Assembly (NCBI GenBank): GCA_905479915.1 | Contig: CAJQOH010000012.1 | Coordinates: forward strand, 62,001 to 126,000 | Source: an uncultured Flavobacteriales bacterium | GTDB taxonomy: Bacteria; Bacteroidota; Bacteroidia; Flavobacteriales_E; Vicingaceae | DNA: 64,000 nucleotides | Direction: 5' to 3' | In this document: one piece after another, positions 9,806-18,479 of the stretch | How the letters are laid out: every line of letters begins with the position of its first letter | Numbering within the stretch: position 1 is the first letter of the stretch | The notes under the pieces: generated by a model | What the model was told of the DNA's origin: nothing | What the model saw: only the letters and a program-made list of their open reading frames with translations | The model's database searches: none | Position numbers and translations under genes: made by a program

Positions 9806-10305
9806 TCACTTCTTTAATAGTAGCTGTTGCTAAAAACAACGTAATTGGTAAGGACAATGATTTGATTTGGCATTTACCAAATGATATGAAGTTTTTCAGA
9901 AATACAACTTCAAATCATCATATAATTACTGGCAGAAAAAATTACATTTCTATTCCAGAAAAATATAGGCCATTAGCCAATAGAACTAATATTGTTTTAA
10001 CAAGACAATCTAACTTTAGTGAAGAAGGTTGTGTTGTTTCTAATTCTATAGAAGATGCTATCGCTTATGCTAAATCTAATAATGAAACGGAACTTTTTAT
10101 TATTGGTGGTGGTCAGATATATAAAGAAGCTTTAGAAAAAGATTTGATAGATAAAATGTATGTTACTCATGTAAATGAAACATTTGATGGGGATACTTTT
10201 TTTCCAGAAATTGACACGGAAAAATGGCAAAAAACCGCTGAAATAGGTAACCCTGCAGACGAAAAACATGCTCACTCCTATTCGTTTACTGTTTACGAAA
10301 AATAA
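9802..10305 (+). CDS. folA: Dihydrofolate reductase
   Basis: A 167-residue enzyme that reduces dihydrofolate to tetrahydrofolate with NADPH, needed for thymidylate, purine and methionine synthesis. I start it at the ATG at 9802, which forms an ATGA overlap with the M61 peptidase stop and gives MITSLIVAVAKNNVIG, matching other DHFR N-termini. An in-frame ATG at 9787 would add five residues with no homology. The catalytic acid is D28 in WHLPNDMKFF. The cofactor loops appear as HIITGRKNYISIP and LFIIGGGQIYKEAL, and the C-terminal pattern TFFPEID is present. GRKNYISI replaces the more usual GRxTxESI, a mild variation. The next gene follows after 11 bases. Confidence 0.93.
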   Translation: MITSLIVAVAKNNVIGKDNDLIWHLPNDMKFFRNTTSNHHIITGRKNYISIPEKYRPLANRTNIVLTRQSNFSEEGCVVSNSIEDAIAYAKSNNETELFIIGGGQIYKEALEKDLIDKMYVTHVNETFDGDTFFPEIDTEKWQKTAEIGNPADEKHAHSYSFTVYEK

Positions 10306-10316
10306 AATACAACATT

Positions 10317-11132
10317 ATGCTTACGATAAACCCAAAAGACATTGAAGTTCCTAAATTACATCACTACTTATTGGGTGCTGTTGGACCAAGACCAATTGCA
10401 TTTGCAAGTACGATAAGTGCAGACGGAACTCCAAACTTAAGTCCCTTTAGCTTTTTTAATGTGTTTAGTGCAAATCCTCCTATTATGATATTTTCTCCTG
10501 CTAGAAGTGGTAGAACCGGGGCAACTAAAAACACATTAGATAATGTTAAGGAGACTAGAGAAGTTGTTATTAATGTAGTGAATCATGACATTGTACAACA
10601 AATGTCATTATCAAGTTCTCCTTACGATTCTTCAATAGATGAATTTGTAAAGTCTGGGTTAACTCCTGTTCCTTCGGATGAAATCAAACCCTTTAGAGTT
10701 AAGGAATCTCCAGTACAATTTGAATGTAAAGTTAATGAGGTTGTAGAATTGGGTCAAAATGGTGGTGCTGGAAATCTAGTTATTTGTGAAGTTGTAAAAA
10801 TTCATATTAATGAAGCTGTTTTAGACGATAAAGGAATGATTGATCAGCATAAAATTGATTTGGTTAGCCGTATGGGTGGGAACTGGTATTGTAGAGCTGA
10901 TAAAAATTCTATGTTCGAAATTCAAAAACCCATCACCAGTATAGGGGTTGGTGTAGATCAAATACCTTCAGAAATCAGAAACAGTACAATATTATCTGGT
11001 AATGATTTAGGGCTTTTAGGAAGTATTGAAGCAATTCCTACTTATGAAGGAATTAATGATAATCATCAAGAAGCTAAAGATTTATTAGCTCAAGGAAAAG
11101 TTGAAGATGCCTGGAAGGTTTTACTTAAATAA
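10317..11132 (+). CDS. Flavin reductase-like (FMN-binding split-barrel) protein
   Basis: A 271-residue protein of the flavin reductase / DIM6-NTAB family, with an FMN-binding split barrel in the first 200 or so residues. The flavin-binding signature GAVGPRPIAFASTISADGTPNLSPFSFFN is followed by NPPIMIFSP and by the family segment SPVQFECKV. Members reduce flavins with NAD(P)H or use bound FMN as a cofactor; the real substrate cannot be told from sequence. The extra C-terminal 70 or so residues (after the SRMGGNWYCR segment) are common in Bacteroidota and Proteobacteria homologues. The gene sits between DHFR and the fatty-acid transporter and shares a TAATG junction with the latter, so the two are probably translationally coupled. 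Confidence 0.82.
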   Translation: MLTINPKDIEVPKLHHYLLGAVGPRPIAFASTISADGTPNLSPFSFFNVFSANPPIMIFSPARSGRTGATKNTLDNVKETREVVINVVNHDIVQQMSLSSSPYDSSIDEFVKSGLTPVPSDEIKPFRVKESPVQFECKVNEVVELGQNGGAGNLVICEVVKIHINEAVLDDKGMIDQHKIDLVSRMGGNWYCRADKNSMFEIQKPITSIGVGVDQIPSEIRNSTILSGNDLGLLGSIEAIPTYEGINDNHQEAKDLLAQGKVEDAWKVLLK

Positions 11133-12520
11133 TGAGCTTCACTGAAAGATATACGAAAGCATTTAAATACCTTTTACCAGCTCCGTTTACTATCGCAATT
11201 GGTTTAACCATTGTAACTTTTCTAATTGCTTTTTTTACTACTCGCCCAGAAAGCATAGGCGTTTCTGATTATTCTATTCAACTCATTAAATATTGGGAGG
11301 AAGGTATTTGGAGTTCTGGGTTATTAGTATTTGCCATGCAAATGATGTTAATGCTCGTTTTAGGACATGTTTTAGCTTTAACAAAACCTGTAAATTCTAT
11401 TATCAATATTGCAGTACGATTGTGTAACAACACTTCTAAAGCAGCTGCACTAGTCACTTTATTAACTGTTATAGTAAGTCTATTTAATTGGGGGTTAGGA
11501 TTAATATTCGGAGCAATATTTGCAAGAAAAGTAGCTGAACATGCTAGTGAATTAAAAATTAAATTAAACTACCCTCTTATAGGTGCTGCTGGTTATTCTG
11601 GTTTGATGGTATGGCATGGAGGTTTATCAGGATCATCACTGGCTAAAGTTGCAGAACCTGGTCATTTAAAAGAAATGATGATAGGAATCTTATCAGATAG
11701 TGAAATTGCATTACTTCCTGAAAAAATATCCTATTCGGAAACAGTCGGTTCTAACATGAACTTAGTAATTATGACTTTGCTTATTGTTATACTTCCTTTG
11801 GCAATGTATTGGATAGGAAAAAGAACTTCCTCCAGTTTAATTAATCTATCTAAAGATGATAATGAAGAAATAAAACACTCAACCGAAGGTGCCGAGAAAT
11901 TAGATCATTCACTTATTTTTTCTTTACTATTTGGGAGTATAATCCTATTCTATATCGGTTACAAAGTGGTAGTAGATTACAATTATGACTTACTCTTATT
12001 CTTTAATCCAAACAACATTAATTTATTATTATTCTCATTGGCAATTGTTTTGCATAAAAACATTTACAACTTTTTAAAAGCAATAGATAAAGCTATTGGT
12101 GGTGCTTCAGGAATTCTAATACAATTCCCTCTTTATTTTGGGATAATGGGAATTATGAAAAGTTCTGGATTGGTAACAGATATTTCAGCATTTTTTGTTC
12201 AAATTTCTAATGAAACAACATACCCAATCTTTACTTTTTTAAGTGCAGGATTAGTGAACATCTTTGTTCCAAGTGGTGGTGGTCAATGGGCTGTTCAAGG
12301 TCCAATAATAGTACAAGCTGCTAATGATTTAGGTATTTCTTTACCTAAAAGTATTATGGCCTTAGCTTATGGTGATCAATTAACCAATATGTTACAACCA
12401 TTTTGGGCTTTACCTCTTTTAGGAATTACAGGACTTAAGGCAAAAGAAATTCTACCCTATACGTTGTTCTTAATGTTGATTGGAGGTGGTATTTATTTAG
12501 CAGGATTACTCCTTTTTTAG
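11132..12520 (+). CDS. Short-chain fatty acid transporter, AtoE family
   Basis: A 462-residue inner-membrane protein with about 10-12 hydrophobic segments, matching the AtoE short-chain fatty-acid permease family. Supporting segments are FKYLLPAPFTIAIGLTIVTF at the N-terminus, NWGLGLIFGAIFARKVA, GYSGLMVWHGGLSGSSL, and near the C-terminus VNIFVPSGGGQWAVQGPIIVQAA and GDQLTNMLQPFWALPLLGITG. The GGGQW and LQPFWALP motifs are the most specific. It probably moves acetoacetate, butyrate or similar acids. The start codon overlaps the flavin reductase stop by one base. The convergent OppC-like gene ends only four bases away, with no terminator visible between them. Confidence 0.9.
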   Translation: MSFTERYTKAFKYLLPAPFTIAIGLTIVTFLIAFFTTRPESIGVSDYSIQLIKYWEEGIWSSGLLVFAMQMMLMLVLGHVLALTKPVNSIINIAVRLCNNTSKAAALVTLLTVIVSLFNWGLGLIFGAIFARKVAEHASELKIKLNYPLIGAAGYSGLMVWHGGLSGSSLAKVAEPGHLKEMMIGILSDSEIALLPEKISYSETVGSNMNLVIMTLLIVILPLAMYWIGKRTSSSLINLSKDDNEEIKHSTEGAEKLDHSLIFSLLFGSIILFYIGYKVVVDYNYDLLLFFNPNNINLLLFSLAIVLHKNIYNFLKAIDKAIGGASGILIQFPLYFGIMGIMKSSGLVTDISAFFVQISNETTYPIFTFLSAGLVNIFVPSGGGQWAVQGPIIVQAANDLGISLPKSIMALAYGDQLTNMLQPFWALPLLGITGLKAKEILPYTLFLMLIGGGIYLAGLLLF

Positions 12521-12524
12521 AAGT

Positions 12525-13760
12525 CTATACCGTTGGCATATCATCCACTGCTTTAGAGTCTAGAGAATCTCTAATACCATTCCCAACTAAAACAAAGGCT
12601 AATACCATCAATATAATAGCTACACCTGGTAAAATTGCTAAATAAGCTTTTCCAGTAATAATGTATCCCTTATGCTCTGCAATAATTTTTCCCCAAGTAG
12701 CTTGGGGTGGTTGAGCTCCAATACCCAAGAAACTCAATCCTGCTTCAATAAGAATTGCTGCTGCAAAATTAATAGCAGAGATAACAATTACAGGACCTAA
12801 TACATTTGGAATAATATGCTTAAAGATAATTCTAGCATTCGTAAACCCTAAAGCTCTACCTGCCTCTACAAATTCTTTTTCTCTTAAACTTAACATTTGT
12901 CCACGTACAACTCTAGCAACTTCTACCCACATAGTTAAGCCAACAGCAATAAATACTTGCCATGTTCCTTTACCTAAAGCCATAGTTATTGCAATTACGA
13001 GTAGTAATGTTGGTATTGACCAAACCACATTAATAAACCACATTACTAAATCATCTAACCATCCTCTAAAGTATCCTGCTAACGACCCAAGTGTAATTCC
13101 TATAATCAATGAGATAAAAACAGAAATAAACCCTACAAATAACGAAATCCATGTACCAGCCATTAAACGACTTAATAAATCCCTACCATACTTATCTGTG
13201 CCTAAAATGTATTTTTGAGAGACTATATTTTCTTCTTTTACTCTTGCTATTAAATCTGCAACTGCAACGTGTTGCTTTCCGCCATCAATTGTATAAAAGT
13301 CTAAAAAACCGTTTGATTCTGTAACATCATTATGATCTAAAGAATAAAGGATGTCTGCTATATTGTATTTTAATATTTGACCATTATTAACGTTGGCTCC
13401 TGTATATTTTTCTACAACAAGATTGTACCCTTCAAAACTATAGTCATAAATAGGAACTGTTACAAAATCATTCTCAACACCTTCACTGATGTAGTCCCAC
13501 GCACTTAATTCTTTCTCTTTCTGATTCTTAGTAACCTTAAGTATTTCTACAGAAAATCCTGGTTTCTTAGTTGTAATTTCTAATATCTGATCATTAGATT
13601 TTGGCGTACCATCTGGTCGTATTAAAGGACCTAAAATTGCAACTAAAACAGCACAACCAATAATAAAAAGACCAAATAAAGAAAGTTTATTCTTCTTTAA
13701 TCTATGCCAAGCAATTTGGGATAATGACTTTGATGCTATGTCTTTTTTTTCTTTATCCAT
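12525..13760 (-). CDS. OppC/DppC-type ABC transporter permease with enlarged extracytoplasmic segment
   Basis: An inner-membrane permease subunit of a peptide/nickel-type ABC importer, 411 residues from the ATG at 13760. An upstream in-frame TTG at 13784 is less likely. ATGGATAA overlaps the end of the glycosyltransferase gene. One membrane helix (LSLFGLFIIGCAVLVAILGP) is followed by about 130 residues before the standard permease core. The core starts at ILGTDKYGRDLLSRLMAG and has five more helices. The ATPase-contact EAA loop (EFVEAGRALGFTNARIIFKH then IPNV) is intact. Ordinary OppC proteins are near 300 residues; the extra length lies in the first loop. No OppA, OppB, OppD or OppF gene is in the window. 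Confidence 0.87.
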   Translation of the reverse strand: MDKEKKDIASKSLSQIAWHRLKKNKLSLFGLFIIGCAVLVAILGPLIRPDGTPKSNDQILEITTKKPGFSVEILKVTKNQKEKELSAWDYISEGVENDFVTVPIYDYSFEGYNLVVEKYTGANVNNGQILKYNIADILYSLDHNDVTESNGFLDFYTIDGGKQHVAVADLIARVKEENIVSQKYILGTDKYGRDLLSRLMAGTWISLFVGFISVFISLIIGITLGSLAGYFRGWLDDLVMWFINVVWSIPTLLLVIAITMALGKGTWQVFIAVGLTMWVEVARVVRGQMLSLREKEFVEAGRALGFTNARIIFKHIIPNVLGPVIVISAINFAAAILIEAGLSFLGIGAQPPQATWGKIIAEHKGYIITGKAYLAILPGVAIILMVLAFVLVGNGIRDSLDSKAVDDMPTV

Positions 13761-14877
13761 TATAACTTCTTCCTTTCCATTCAAATTTCATTGTAATTGA
13801 TGCTATCCAGACTATAACAATATAAACAGGATAAACTATCTGAACTGGAATAAAATATAACAACGCTTTGTTTCTATTATAGAAACTGGTCACCAAAAAT
13901 AATAATATAAAATCAATAAGCCATTTAGATCCTAATAAGATTATAAGAGTTAATCTATACTTTTCGACCAATGGTATTCCAAAAGAGATAAAAATCAATG
14001 ATAGATTTTGAATTAATACAATTAAACTGAAAAATAGCAATAGTTTACTTTTATAATACTTTGATTTTGAAGACCATCTTAAACGTTGATTTAAAAAATC
14101 AGATAACGTTTTCTCAGAAGCTGTTTCAACTATAAAATTATTTTTGAGTAAACCTTTAACTTTTTTGTTCGTTGATTTAAATTTTTCCAATAAAAAAACA
14201 TCATCTCCCGATGGGGTATCATATCTATCAAAACCATCTACAGCATCATAAGCACTTTTAGAATAAGCCAAGTTTGCTGCATTGTTTAATATTGGTCGTT
14301 TATAGTGTAGGGTTCCAAATTCAACACCTTGAATAGCCAGCATATCTAGCACCTGAAAATAATACAAAAAGCCTTTACTCCTCTTAAAAATAATAGGTCC
14401 TAATAACATATCTGTATCATCATTAAAGCTTGAAGAGATATTTTTTAACCAATTTTCTGAAACGATACAATCTCCGTCTGTAGTAGCAATTATATCATAA
14501 TTTGATTTTTCTATGCCATATTTTAACGCTTCTTTTTTTGATGTTTTTTCTGAAAGAGCATAACTGCTAACATTCAATTCTGAATCTTTAATAAATTCAT
14601 CAATTAACCTTTCGGTATTATCAGTTGAATGGTCATTAATTATAATTATTTCAAAATTATCCTTATCATAATTTTGATTTTGGAGAGAACTCAAACATTC
14701 AACAATGTTCTTTTCCTCATTTCTTACTGGAATTACAACTGAAATTTGATGATCTATATTTCTCTCTGACTGTTTCTTACTTGTCTTATCAATCTTTACA
14801 AATCCAACAATTACATAAGTGATAGCGCACACATAAACTATAGCAAATAGTATTAATATGGTTATTAAATAAATCAA
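13753..14877 (-). CDS. Membrane-bound family 2 glycosyltransferase
   Basis: A 374-residue glycosyltransferase with a GT-A fold. An N-terminal membrane helix (about residues 1-25) precedes the catalytic domain, which opens with ISVVIPVRNEEKNIVECLSSL. FEIIIINDHSTDNTERL follows, then the metal-binding region DIIATTDGDCIV and the acceptor-side motif DGFDRYDTPSGDDVFLLEKF with QRLRWSSKSKYY (a QxxRW-type motif). Three or four C-terminal helices (about residues 265-370) anchor it. Such enzymes add sugars to lipids or polysaccharides at the cytoplasmic face. The start is TTG at 14877, overlapping the upstream stop as TTGA, so it is coupled to the flippase-like gene before it and to the OppC gene after it. 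Confidence 0.88.
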   Translation of the reverse strand: MIYLITILILFAIVYVCAITYVIVGFVKIDKTSKKQSERNIDHQISVVIPVRNEEKNIVECLSSLQNQNYDKDNFEIIIINDHSTDNTERLIDEFIKDSELNVSSYALSEKTSKKEALKYGIEKSNYDIIATTDGDCIVSENWLKNISSSFNDDTDMLLGPIIFKRSKGFLYYFQVLDMLAIQGVEFGTLHYKRPILNNAANLAYSKSAYDAVDGFDRYDTPSGDDVFLLEKFKSTNKKVKGLLKNNFIVETASEKTLSDFLNQRLRWSSKSKYYKSKLLLFFSLIVLIQNLSLIFISFGIPLVEKYRLTLIILLGSKWLIDFILLFLVTSFYNRNKALLYFIPVQIVYPVYIVIVWIASITMKFEWKGRSYNG

Positions 14878-15824
14878 TCTTCTTTTAAAATTTTCAATTC
14901 ATTTAAATTAAACAATCCTAGTAATGCCGGTAATGCAACATTAATCATCCATAAAGTTATTGATGCCAACACAATTTGAATATCCATGTCAGACACTATT
15001 CCAAATACAAAAAGTGCTACAGACCCTCTTACTCCAATTTCTGAAATTAGTATTGTAGGAATGAATGAAGCTATCATAAAACAAACAGGAATTAAAAATA
15101 ATTCATCTATTCCAAGTAATGAGATATTAAAAGCCTTTAAAACTAGATAATACTGTAGCACAAAAACTACATACCTTAAAGCGCTCATAAGTAAAATGTT
15201 ACCAAGCTCTAAAATAGAAAATTCAGATAACGATTCAACTATTTTTTTTTCTCTTATAAATTTGATTTTATTGAAAACAAGATTGAGCTTATTTGTTCTA
15301 AAATAAACTAAAAAAAGTAACACTACTCCAATAGTTAAACCTATTATCCAACCAATAAAATTAATACTAGTAGCAAACATATCAGCGGTTAATATTAACC
15401 CCACAACACCAAAAAGCATTGTAATTAATAATTGACTAAAGCTAGAAACACCTGTTTTTAATACCAGCTGTTTAAATATTTTTTTATCTAACAACATCGC
15501 TCTTGCTGGAATTTCTCCAATTCTATTCGGAGTTAATAACCCAACTGTAATTCCTGTTATAGTTAACTTAAATGCTTTAACAATAGATACTACTTTATCA
15601 TTTCGAATCGTATACTTCCATTTAACAGCTTCTATTCCCCAATTTAAAAACAATAAAATAAATGCAAGAAAAAGAAAGGTATAATTAAGTCCTTTTTCAT
15701 CTAAATTATTCAGGTTTATTAAAAAACTACTTTCAACTCTAGTATAAATAAAGTATACTGCTATAATTCCAATGATAATTCTGAGGAGTAAATTGATATA
15801 TTTGTATAACTTATTACTTTTCAA
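14874..15824 (-). CDS. LPG-synthase-TM / AglD-like integral membrane protein
   Basis: A roughly 316-residue inner-membrane protein with about eight helices, of the lysylphosphatidylglycerol-synthase transmembrane-region family (UPF0104/AglD-like). Family-like segments are LLRIIIGIIAVYFIYTRV, NWGIEAVKWKYTIR, GITVGLLTPNRIGEIPARAMLL and FIPTILISEIGVRGSVALFV. Members act next to lipid-linked glycosylation or polar-lipid synthesis. The reading frame extends to a start at 15911, but that would run across the first 47 bases of ruvC. I prefer the TTG at 15824, placed just before the basic SNKLYKY stretch and the first helix; this start is uncertain. It overlaps the glycosyltransferase gene by four bases, suggesting a shared role in glycolipid or lipid-carrier chemistry. 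Confidence 0.72.
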   Translation of the reverse strand: MKSNKLYKYINLLLRIIIGIIAVYFIYTRVESSFLINLNNLDEKGLNYTFLFLAFILLFLNWGIEAVKWKYTIRNDKVVSIVKAFKLTITGITVGLLTPNRIGEIPARAMLLDKKIFKQLVLKTGVSSFSQLLITMLFGVVGLILTADMFATSINFIGWIIGLTIGVVLLFLVYFRTNKLNLVFNKIKFIREKKIVESLSEFSILELGNILLMSALRYVVFVLQYYLVLKAFNISLLGIDELFLIPVCFMIASFIPTILISEIGVRGSVALFVFGIVSDMDIQIVLASITLWMINVALPALLGLFNLNELKILKED

Positions 15825-15864
15825 AAAATAGTTTTTACAATTAATACGTTTAAGTTTTCTTATC

Positions 15865-16419
15865 GTGACTAAAGATAAAATAATATTAGGAATTGACCCC
15901 GGAACTAACATAATGGGGTACGGGATTCTTCATATTAAAAATAATAAAATGAGTTTAATTGCTATGGGATCAATAGAATTAAACAAATTAGATAATTATG
16001 CGTTAAAACTGAAAAAGATTTTTGAACGAACTATGTACTTAATAAATGAGTACAAACCTGACGAATTTGCTATAGAGGCTCCTTTTCTTGGAAAAAATCC
16101 TCAATCTATGCTGAAGTTAGGAAGAGCTCAAGGAGTTTCTATGGCTGCTGCTTTGTCCAAAGATATTCCAGTTAGTGAATATGCTCCAAAAAAAATCAAA
16201 CAATCTATAACAGGCAAAGGAACTGCCTCTAAAGAACAAGTTGCTGGAATGTTAAAAAACATTCTAAAGCTAAAGTCGTTACCTAAGCATTTGGATGCAA
16301 CTGATGGTCTAGCAGTTGCTGTTTGTCATCATTTTCAACTTGGAAAACCTGCTTCAGAGAAATCATATTCAGGATGGGATGCTTTTGTTAAACAAAACCC
16401 TAAAAGAACAAAATCTTAG
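15865..16419 (+). CDS. ruvC: Crossover junction endodeoxyribonuclease RuvC
   Basis: A 184-residue Holliday-junction resolvase that cuts recombination intermediates after RuvAB branch migration. The start is GTG at 15865. The acidic active site is visible: the first Asp in [16 protein letters not shown], the Glu in [23 protein letters not shown], and the C-terminal pair in [15 protein letters not shown]. Length is normal for Bacteroidota. The gene is divergent from the membrane-protein operon on its left, with about 40 bases between starts if the TTG start of that gene is right. Its stop overlaps the stop of the HIT-protein gene by four bases in a tail-to-tail arrangement. Confidence 0.95.
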   Translation: MTKDKIILGIDPGTNIMGYGILHIKNNKMSLIAMGSIELNKLDNYALKLKKIFERTMYLINEYKPDEFAIEAPFLGKNPQSMLKLGRAQGVSMAAALSKDIPVSEYAPKKIKQSITGKGTASKEQVAGMLKNILKLKSLPKHLDATDGLAVAVCHHFQLGKPASEKSYSGWDAFVKQNPKRTKS

Positions 16420-16805
16420 TTTTTAAGAATACGTTCTTGAATTTCTGCGAATTCACTTTGTTCTAATTTTAACTTAGGTCTGGAAAAATTAATATCTTCA
16501 ACATTGTTAAGAGGAACCAAATGAATATGTGCATGAGGAACTTCTAACCCTATAACTGCAACACCAACTCTTTTGCATTCGATTGCTTTTTCAACTTTTC
16601 CTGAAATATTTTTTGCGAACTCCCACAATCGATTATAAGTATCTTGATCTAAGTCAAAAATATAATCCACCTGTTTCTTAGGAATAACCAGCGTATGGCC
16701 TTTAGCTAAAGGAAATACGTCTAAAAAAGCAATAAACTCTTCATTTTCTTCAATGATATAAGCTGGAATCTCACGATTTATAATCTTAGTAAAGATAGAA
16801 TCCAT
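16416..16805 (-). CDS. HIT family protein (histidine-triad nucleotide hydrolase)
   Basis: A 129-residue member of the HIT superfamily, small dimeric enzymes that hydrolyse nucleoside phosphoramidates or dinucleotides. The N-terminal [20 protein letters not shown] and the central [21 protein letters not shown] are family hallmarks, and the catalytic triad HAHIHLVPL lies near residue 95-105. Its ATG shares one base with the greA stop (TAATG), so the two genes are translationally coupled. This greA-hit pair is seen in other Bacteroidota, as far as I know. The physiological substrate is not inferable. Confidence 0.92.
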   Translation of the reverse strand: MDSIFTKIINREIPAYIIEENEEFIAFLDVFPLAKGHTLVIPKKQVDYIFDLDQDTYNRLWEFAKNISGKVEKAIECKRVGVAVIGLEVPHAHIHLVPLNNVEDINFSRPKLKLEQSEFAEIQERILKN

Positions 16806-17278
16806 TATCTAGAGATTTCAATTATTTCAAATTTCATTATTCCTGTAGGAACTTTTACCTCTGCAATATCACCAACTGAAGTTCCTAATAATCCTTCTCC
16901 AATAGGAGAGTTAACAGAAATTTTCTTTTGTTTTAAATCTGCTTCTTTTTCTGAAACTAAAGTGTATTCCATAGTAGCTCCATTTGCTACATTTTTAATT
17001 TTAACTTTAGACAGTATTAATGCTTTTGAAGTATCTAATTGAGATTCATCTACAATTCTAGCAGTAGACAACGCTGTTTCTAATTTAGATATCTTCAATT
17101 CTAACAACCCTTGAGCTTCTTTAGCAGCATCGTATTCAGCATTCTCAGATAAATCTCCTTTATCTCTAGCTTCAGCAATTTGTGCAGAAATCTTAGCTCT
17201 TTCTACATTTTTCATTTGATCCAACTCTGCATTGAGTTTTTTCAAACCTTCTTCTGTATAATAGTTAACTTGTGACAT
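16805..17278 (-). CDS. greA: Transcription elongation factor GreA
   Basis: A 157-residue factor that rescues backtracked RNA polymerase by stimulating transcript cleavage. The N-terminal coiled coil contains the acidic tip and the family signature IAEARDKGDLSENAEYDAAKEAQ, with the DLSENAEY motif that carries the cleavage-active acidic residues. The C-terminal FKBP-like domain includes TLVSEKEADLKQKKISVNSPIGEGLLG. Length is normal. It is followed directly by the HIT gene and preceded by a hairpin that probably ends the upstream TonB operon. Confidence 0.96.
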   Translation of the reverse strand: MSQVNYYTEEGLKKLNAELDQMKNVERAKISAQIAEARDKGDLSENAEYDAAKEAQGLLELKISKLETALSTARIVDESQLDTSKALILSKVKIKNVANGATMEYTLVSEKEADLKQKKISVNSPIGEGLLGTSVGDIAEVKVPTGIMKFEIIEISR

Positions 17279-17304
17279 AACTTGTTGTGTATTTAAAATC
17301 GAAA

Positions 17305-17331
17305 AAGAGAACTCTGTTATAGAATTCTCTT
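17305..17331 (-). terminator. Hairpin followed by T-run after the PorV-like gene
   Basis: Arms AAGAGAACTCT (17305-17315) and AGAATTCTCTT (17321-17331) pair with one non-Watson-Crick position around a five-base loop. On the minus strand the hairpin is followed by TTTTTCG. It lies between the stop of the PorV-like gene and the start of greA, so it most likely ends the TonB receptor operon. Confidence 0.5.
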
Positions 17332-17359
17332 CACTTTATAGGATATGTTTAATCCTTTT

Positions 17360-18451
17360 TTATAAGTCTATACTCAGTCCAATACTGTGTGTTCCTGAAA
17401 AGTTTTCAGTCATTTGATATGCATAATGTATACCTAAAGTAGTTCCTTTTTTACCTAGTGGTGCAACAAAAGAAGCTCCGAAAGTTGGTCCTGTATAAGC
17501 TGAAGTTATTTTTTCTGAACTAAACCATGTGTTTTGTTCTAAAACATAACCACCTCTTAATTGGAACATGCTTCTAAAAGAATATTCGAAACCAAGTCTA
17601 TATTGATCTTTAGTAAATGAATTAGAAGTGAAATTTCCTGCTAAAGTAAGTTTATGATCTGCAGAAATTTTCTTGCTTGTTGAATCTATTGTTGGAGAAA
17701 TATAAAAGTCATAAGATGCTCCAATATTCAATAATGAAGGCAATTGAAATGATGCTGCTCTATGATCTTGAGTAGACTGAATATCAAATCCAGCATTGTC
17801 ATTTTCTTCATCAAAAGAAAGTCCTGCACCAGAAGCTTTCATTGTAGGGCCAACATTTTTTAAAGCAATACCAAATTTAATTTGATCATTATCTCCTGTT
17901 ACGTAACGAATTCCAGCATCAAACGCATATCCTTTTGTAGAGACATTTGCTATTGACTCAGTAATTAATTTAAGGCTTAATCCACCAGATATACTGTTAG
18001 AGAAAGTCTTTGCATAACCAATATCTAAATTTGTAAATTTAGGTGCAAACGTACTTCCATCACCTTCTGGCAAATCTACAGTTGTTCTTGCAACATCTCC
18101 AAAATTCATAGTCATTAATGATATCCCTATAACTCCAGATTCTCCAACACGTTGAGCAAGTCCAAAAGAACTAATTCCTACATCACTTCCAGAAAGGTAT
18201 CTTTTATGGTTCACTAATAGCTCTGTTTTTCTAGTATAAGCCATACCTGCAATATTCATTGACATTGCTTCTAGACCAATTATTGATGCTGTATTTGCAC
18301 CTCCCCAACCAACACTTTTTGTCCATGGGTTAATTAACAGTTGAGATGCACCTGCTTCACCTGCTCTATCTTCATTACCTGCTATAACATTGATAGAATA
18401 ACCAAATGCCATTAGTAATATTATTGATAATTTAAACTTTTTCATATTCAT
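17360..18451 (-). CDS. PorV/PorQ-type outer-membrane barrel protein
   Basis: A 363-residue outer-membrane protein of the PorV/PorQ group. Members are FadL-like barrels in Bacteroidota; PorV itself ferries T9SS cargo to the sortase complex. After a signal peptide (about residues 1-25) comes GEAGASQLLINPWTKSVGWGGANTASIIG and then EAMSMNIAGMAYTRKTELLVNHKRYL, both typical of the group. Paired strands such as SISGGLSLKLITESIANVS and RGGYVLEQN follow, and the protein ends in an aromatic-alternating strand (HSIGLSIDL). Either ATG at 18451 or at 18445 could be the start. It is the last gene of an operon with a 1360-residue cargo protein and a TonB receptor. That context suggests a dedicated export partner for the cargo, which is an inference. 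Confidence 0.8.
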   Translation of the reverse strand: MNMKKFKLSIILLMAFGYSINVIAGNEDRAGEAGASQLLINPWTKSVGWGGANTASIIGLEAMSMNIAGMAYTRKTELLVNHKRYLSGSDVGISSFGLAQRVGESGVIGISLMTMNFGDVARTTVDLPEGDGSTFAPKFTNLDIGYAKTFSNSISGGLSLKLITESIANVSTKGYAFDAGIRYVTGDNDQIKFGIALKNVGPTMKASGAGLSFDEENDNAGFDIQSTQDHRAASFQLPSLLNIGASYDFYISPTIDSTSKKISADHKLTLAGNFTSNSFTKDQYRLGFEYSFRSMFQLRGGYVLEQNTWFSSEKITSAYTGPTFGASFVAPLGKKGTTLGIHYAYQMTENFSGTHSIGLSIDL

Positions 18452-18479
18452 CTATATTGTAATTATTCAATAACTAATT

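Noticed and set aside
15825-15911. Longer start for the AglD-like gene at 15911
   Set aside because: It would overlap the start of ruvC on the opposite strand by 47 bases, and the added residues do not look like part of the membrane family.
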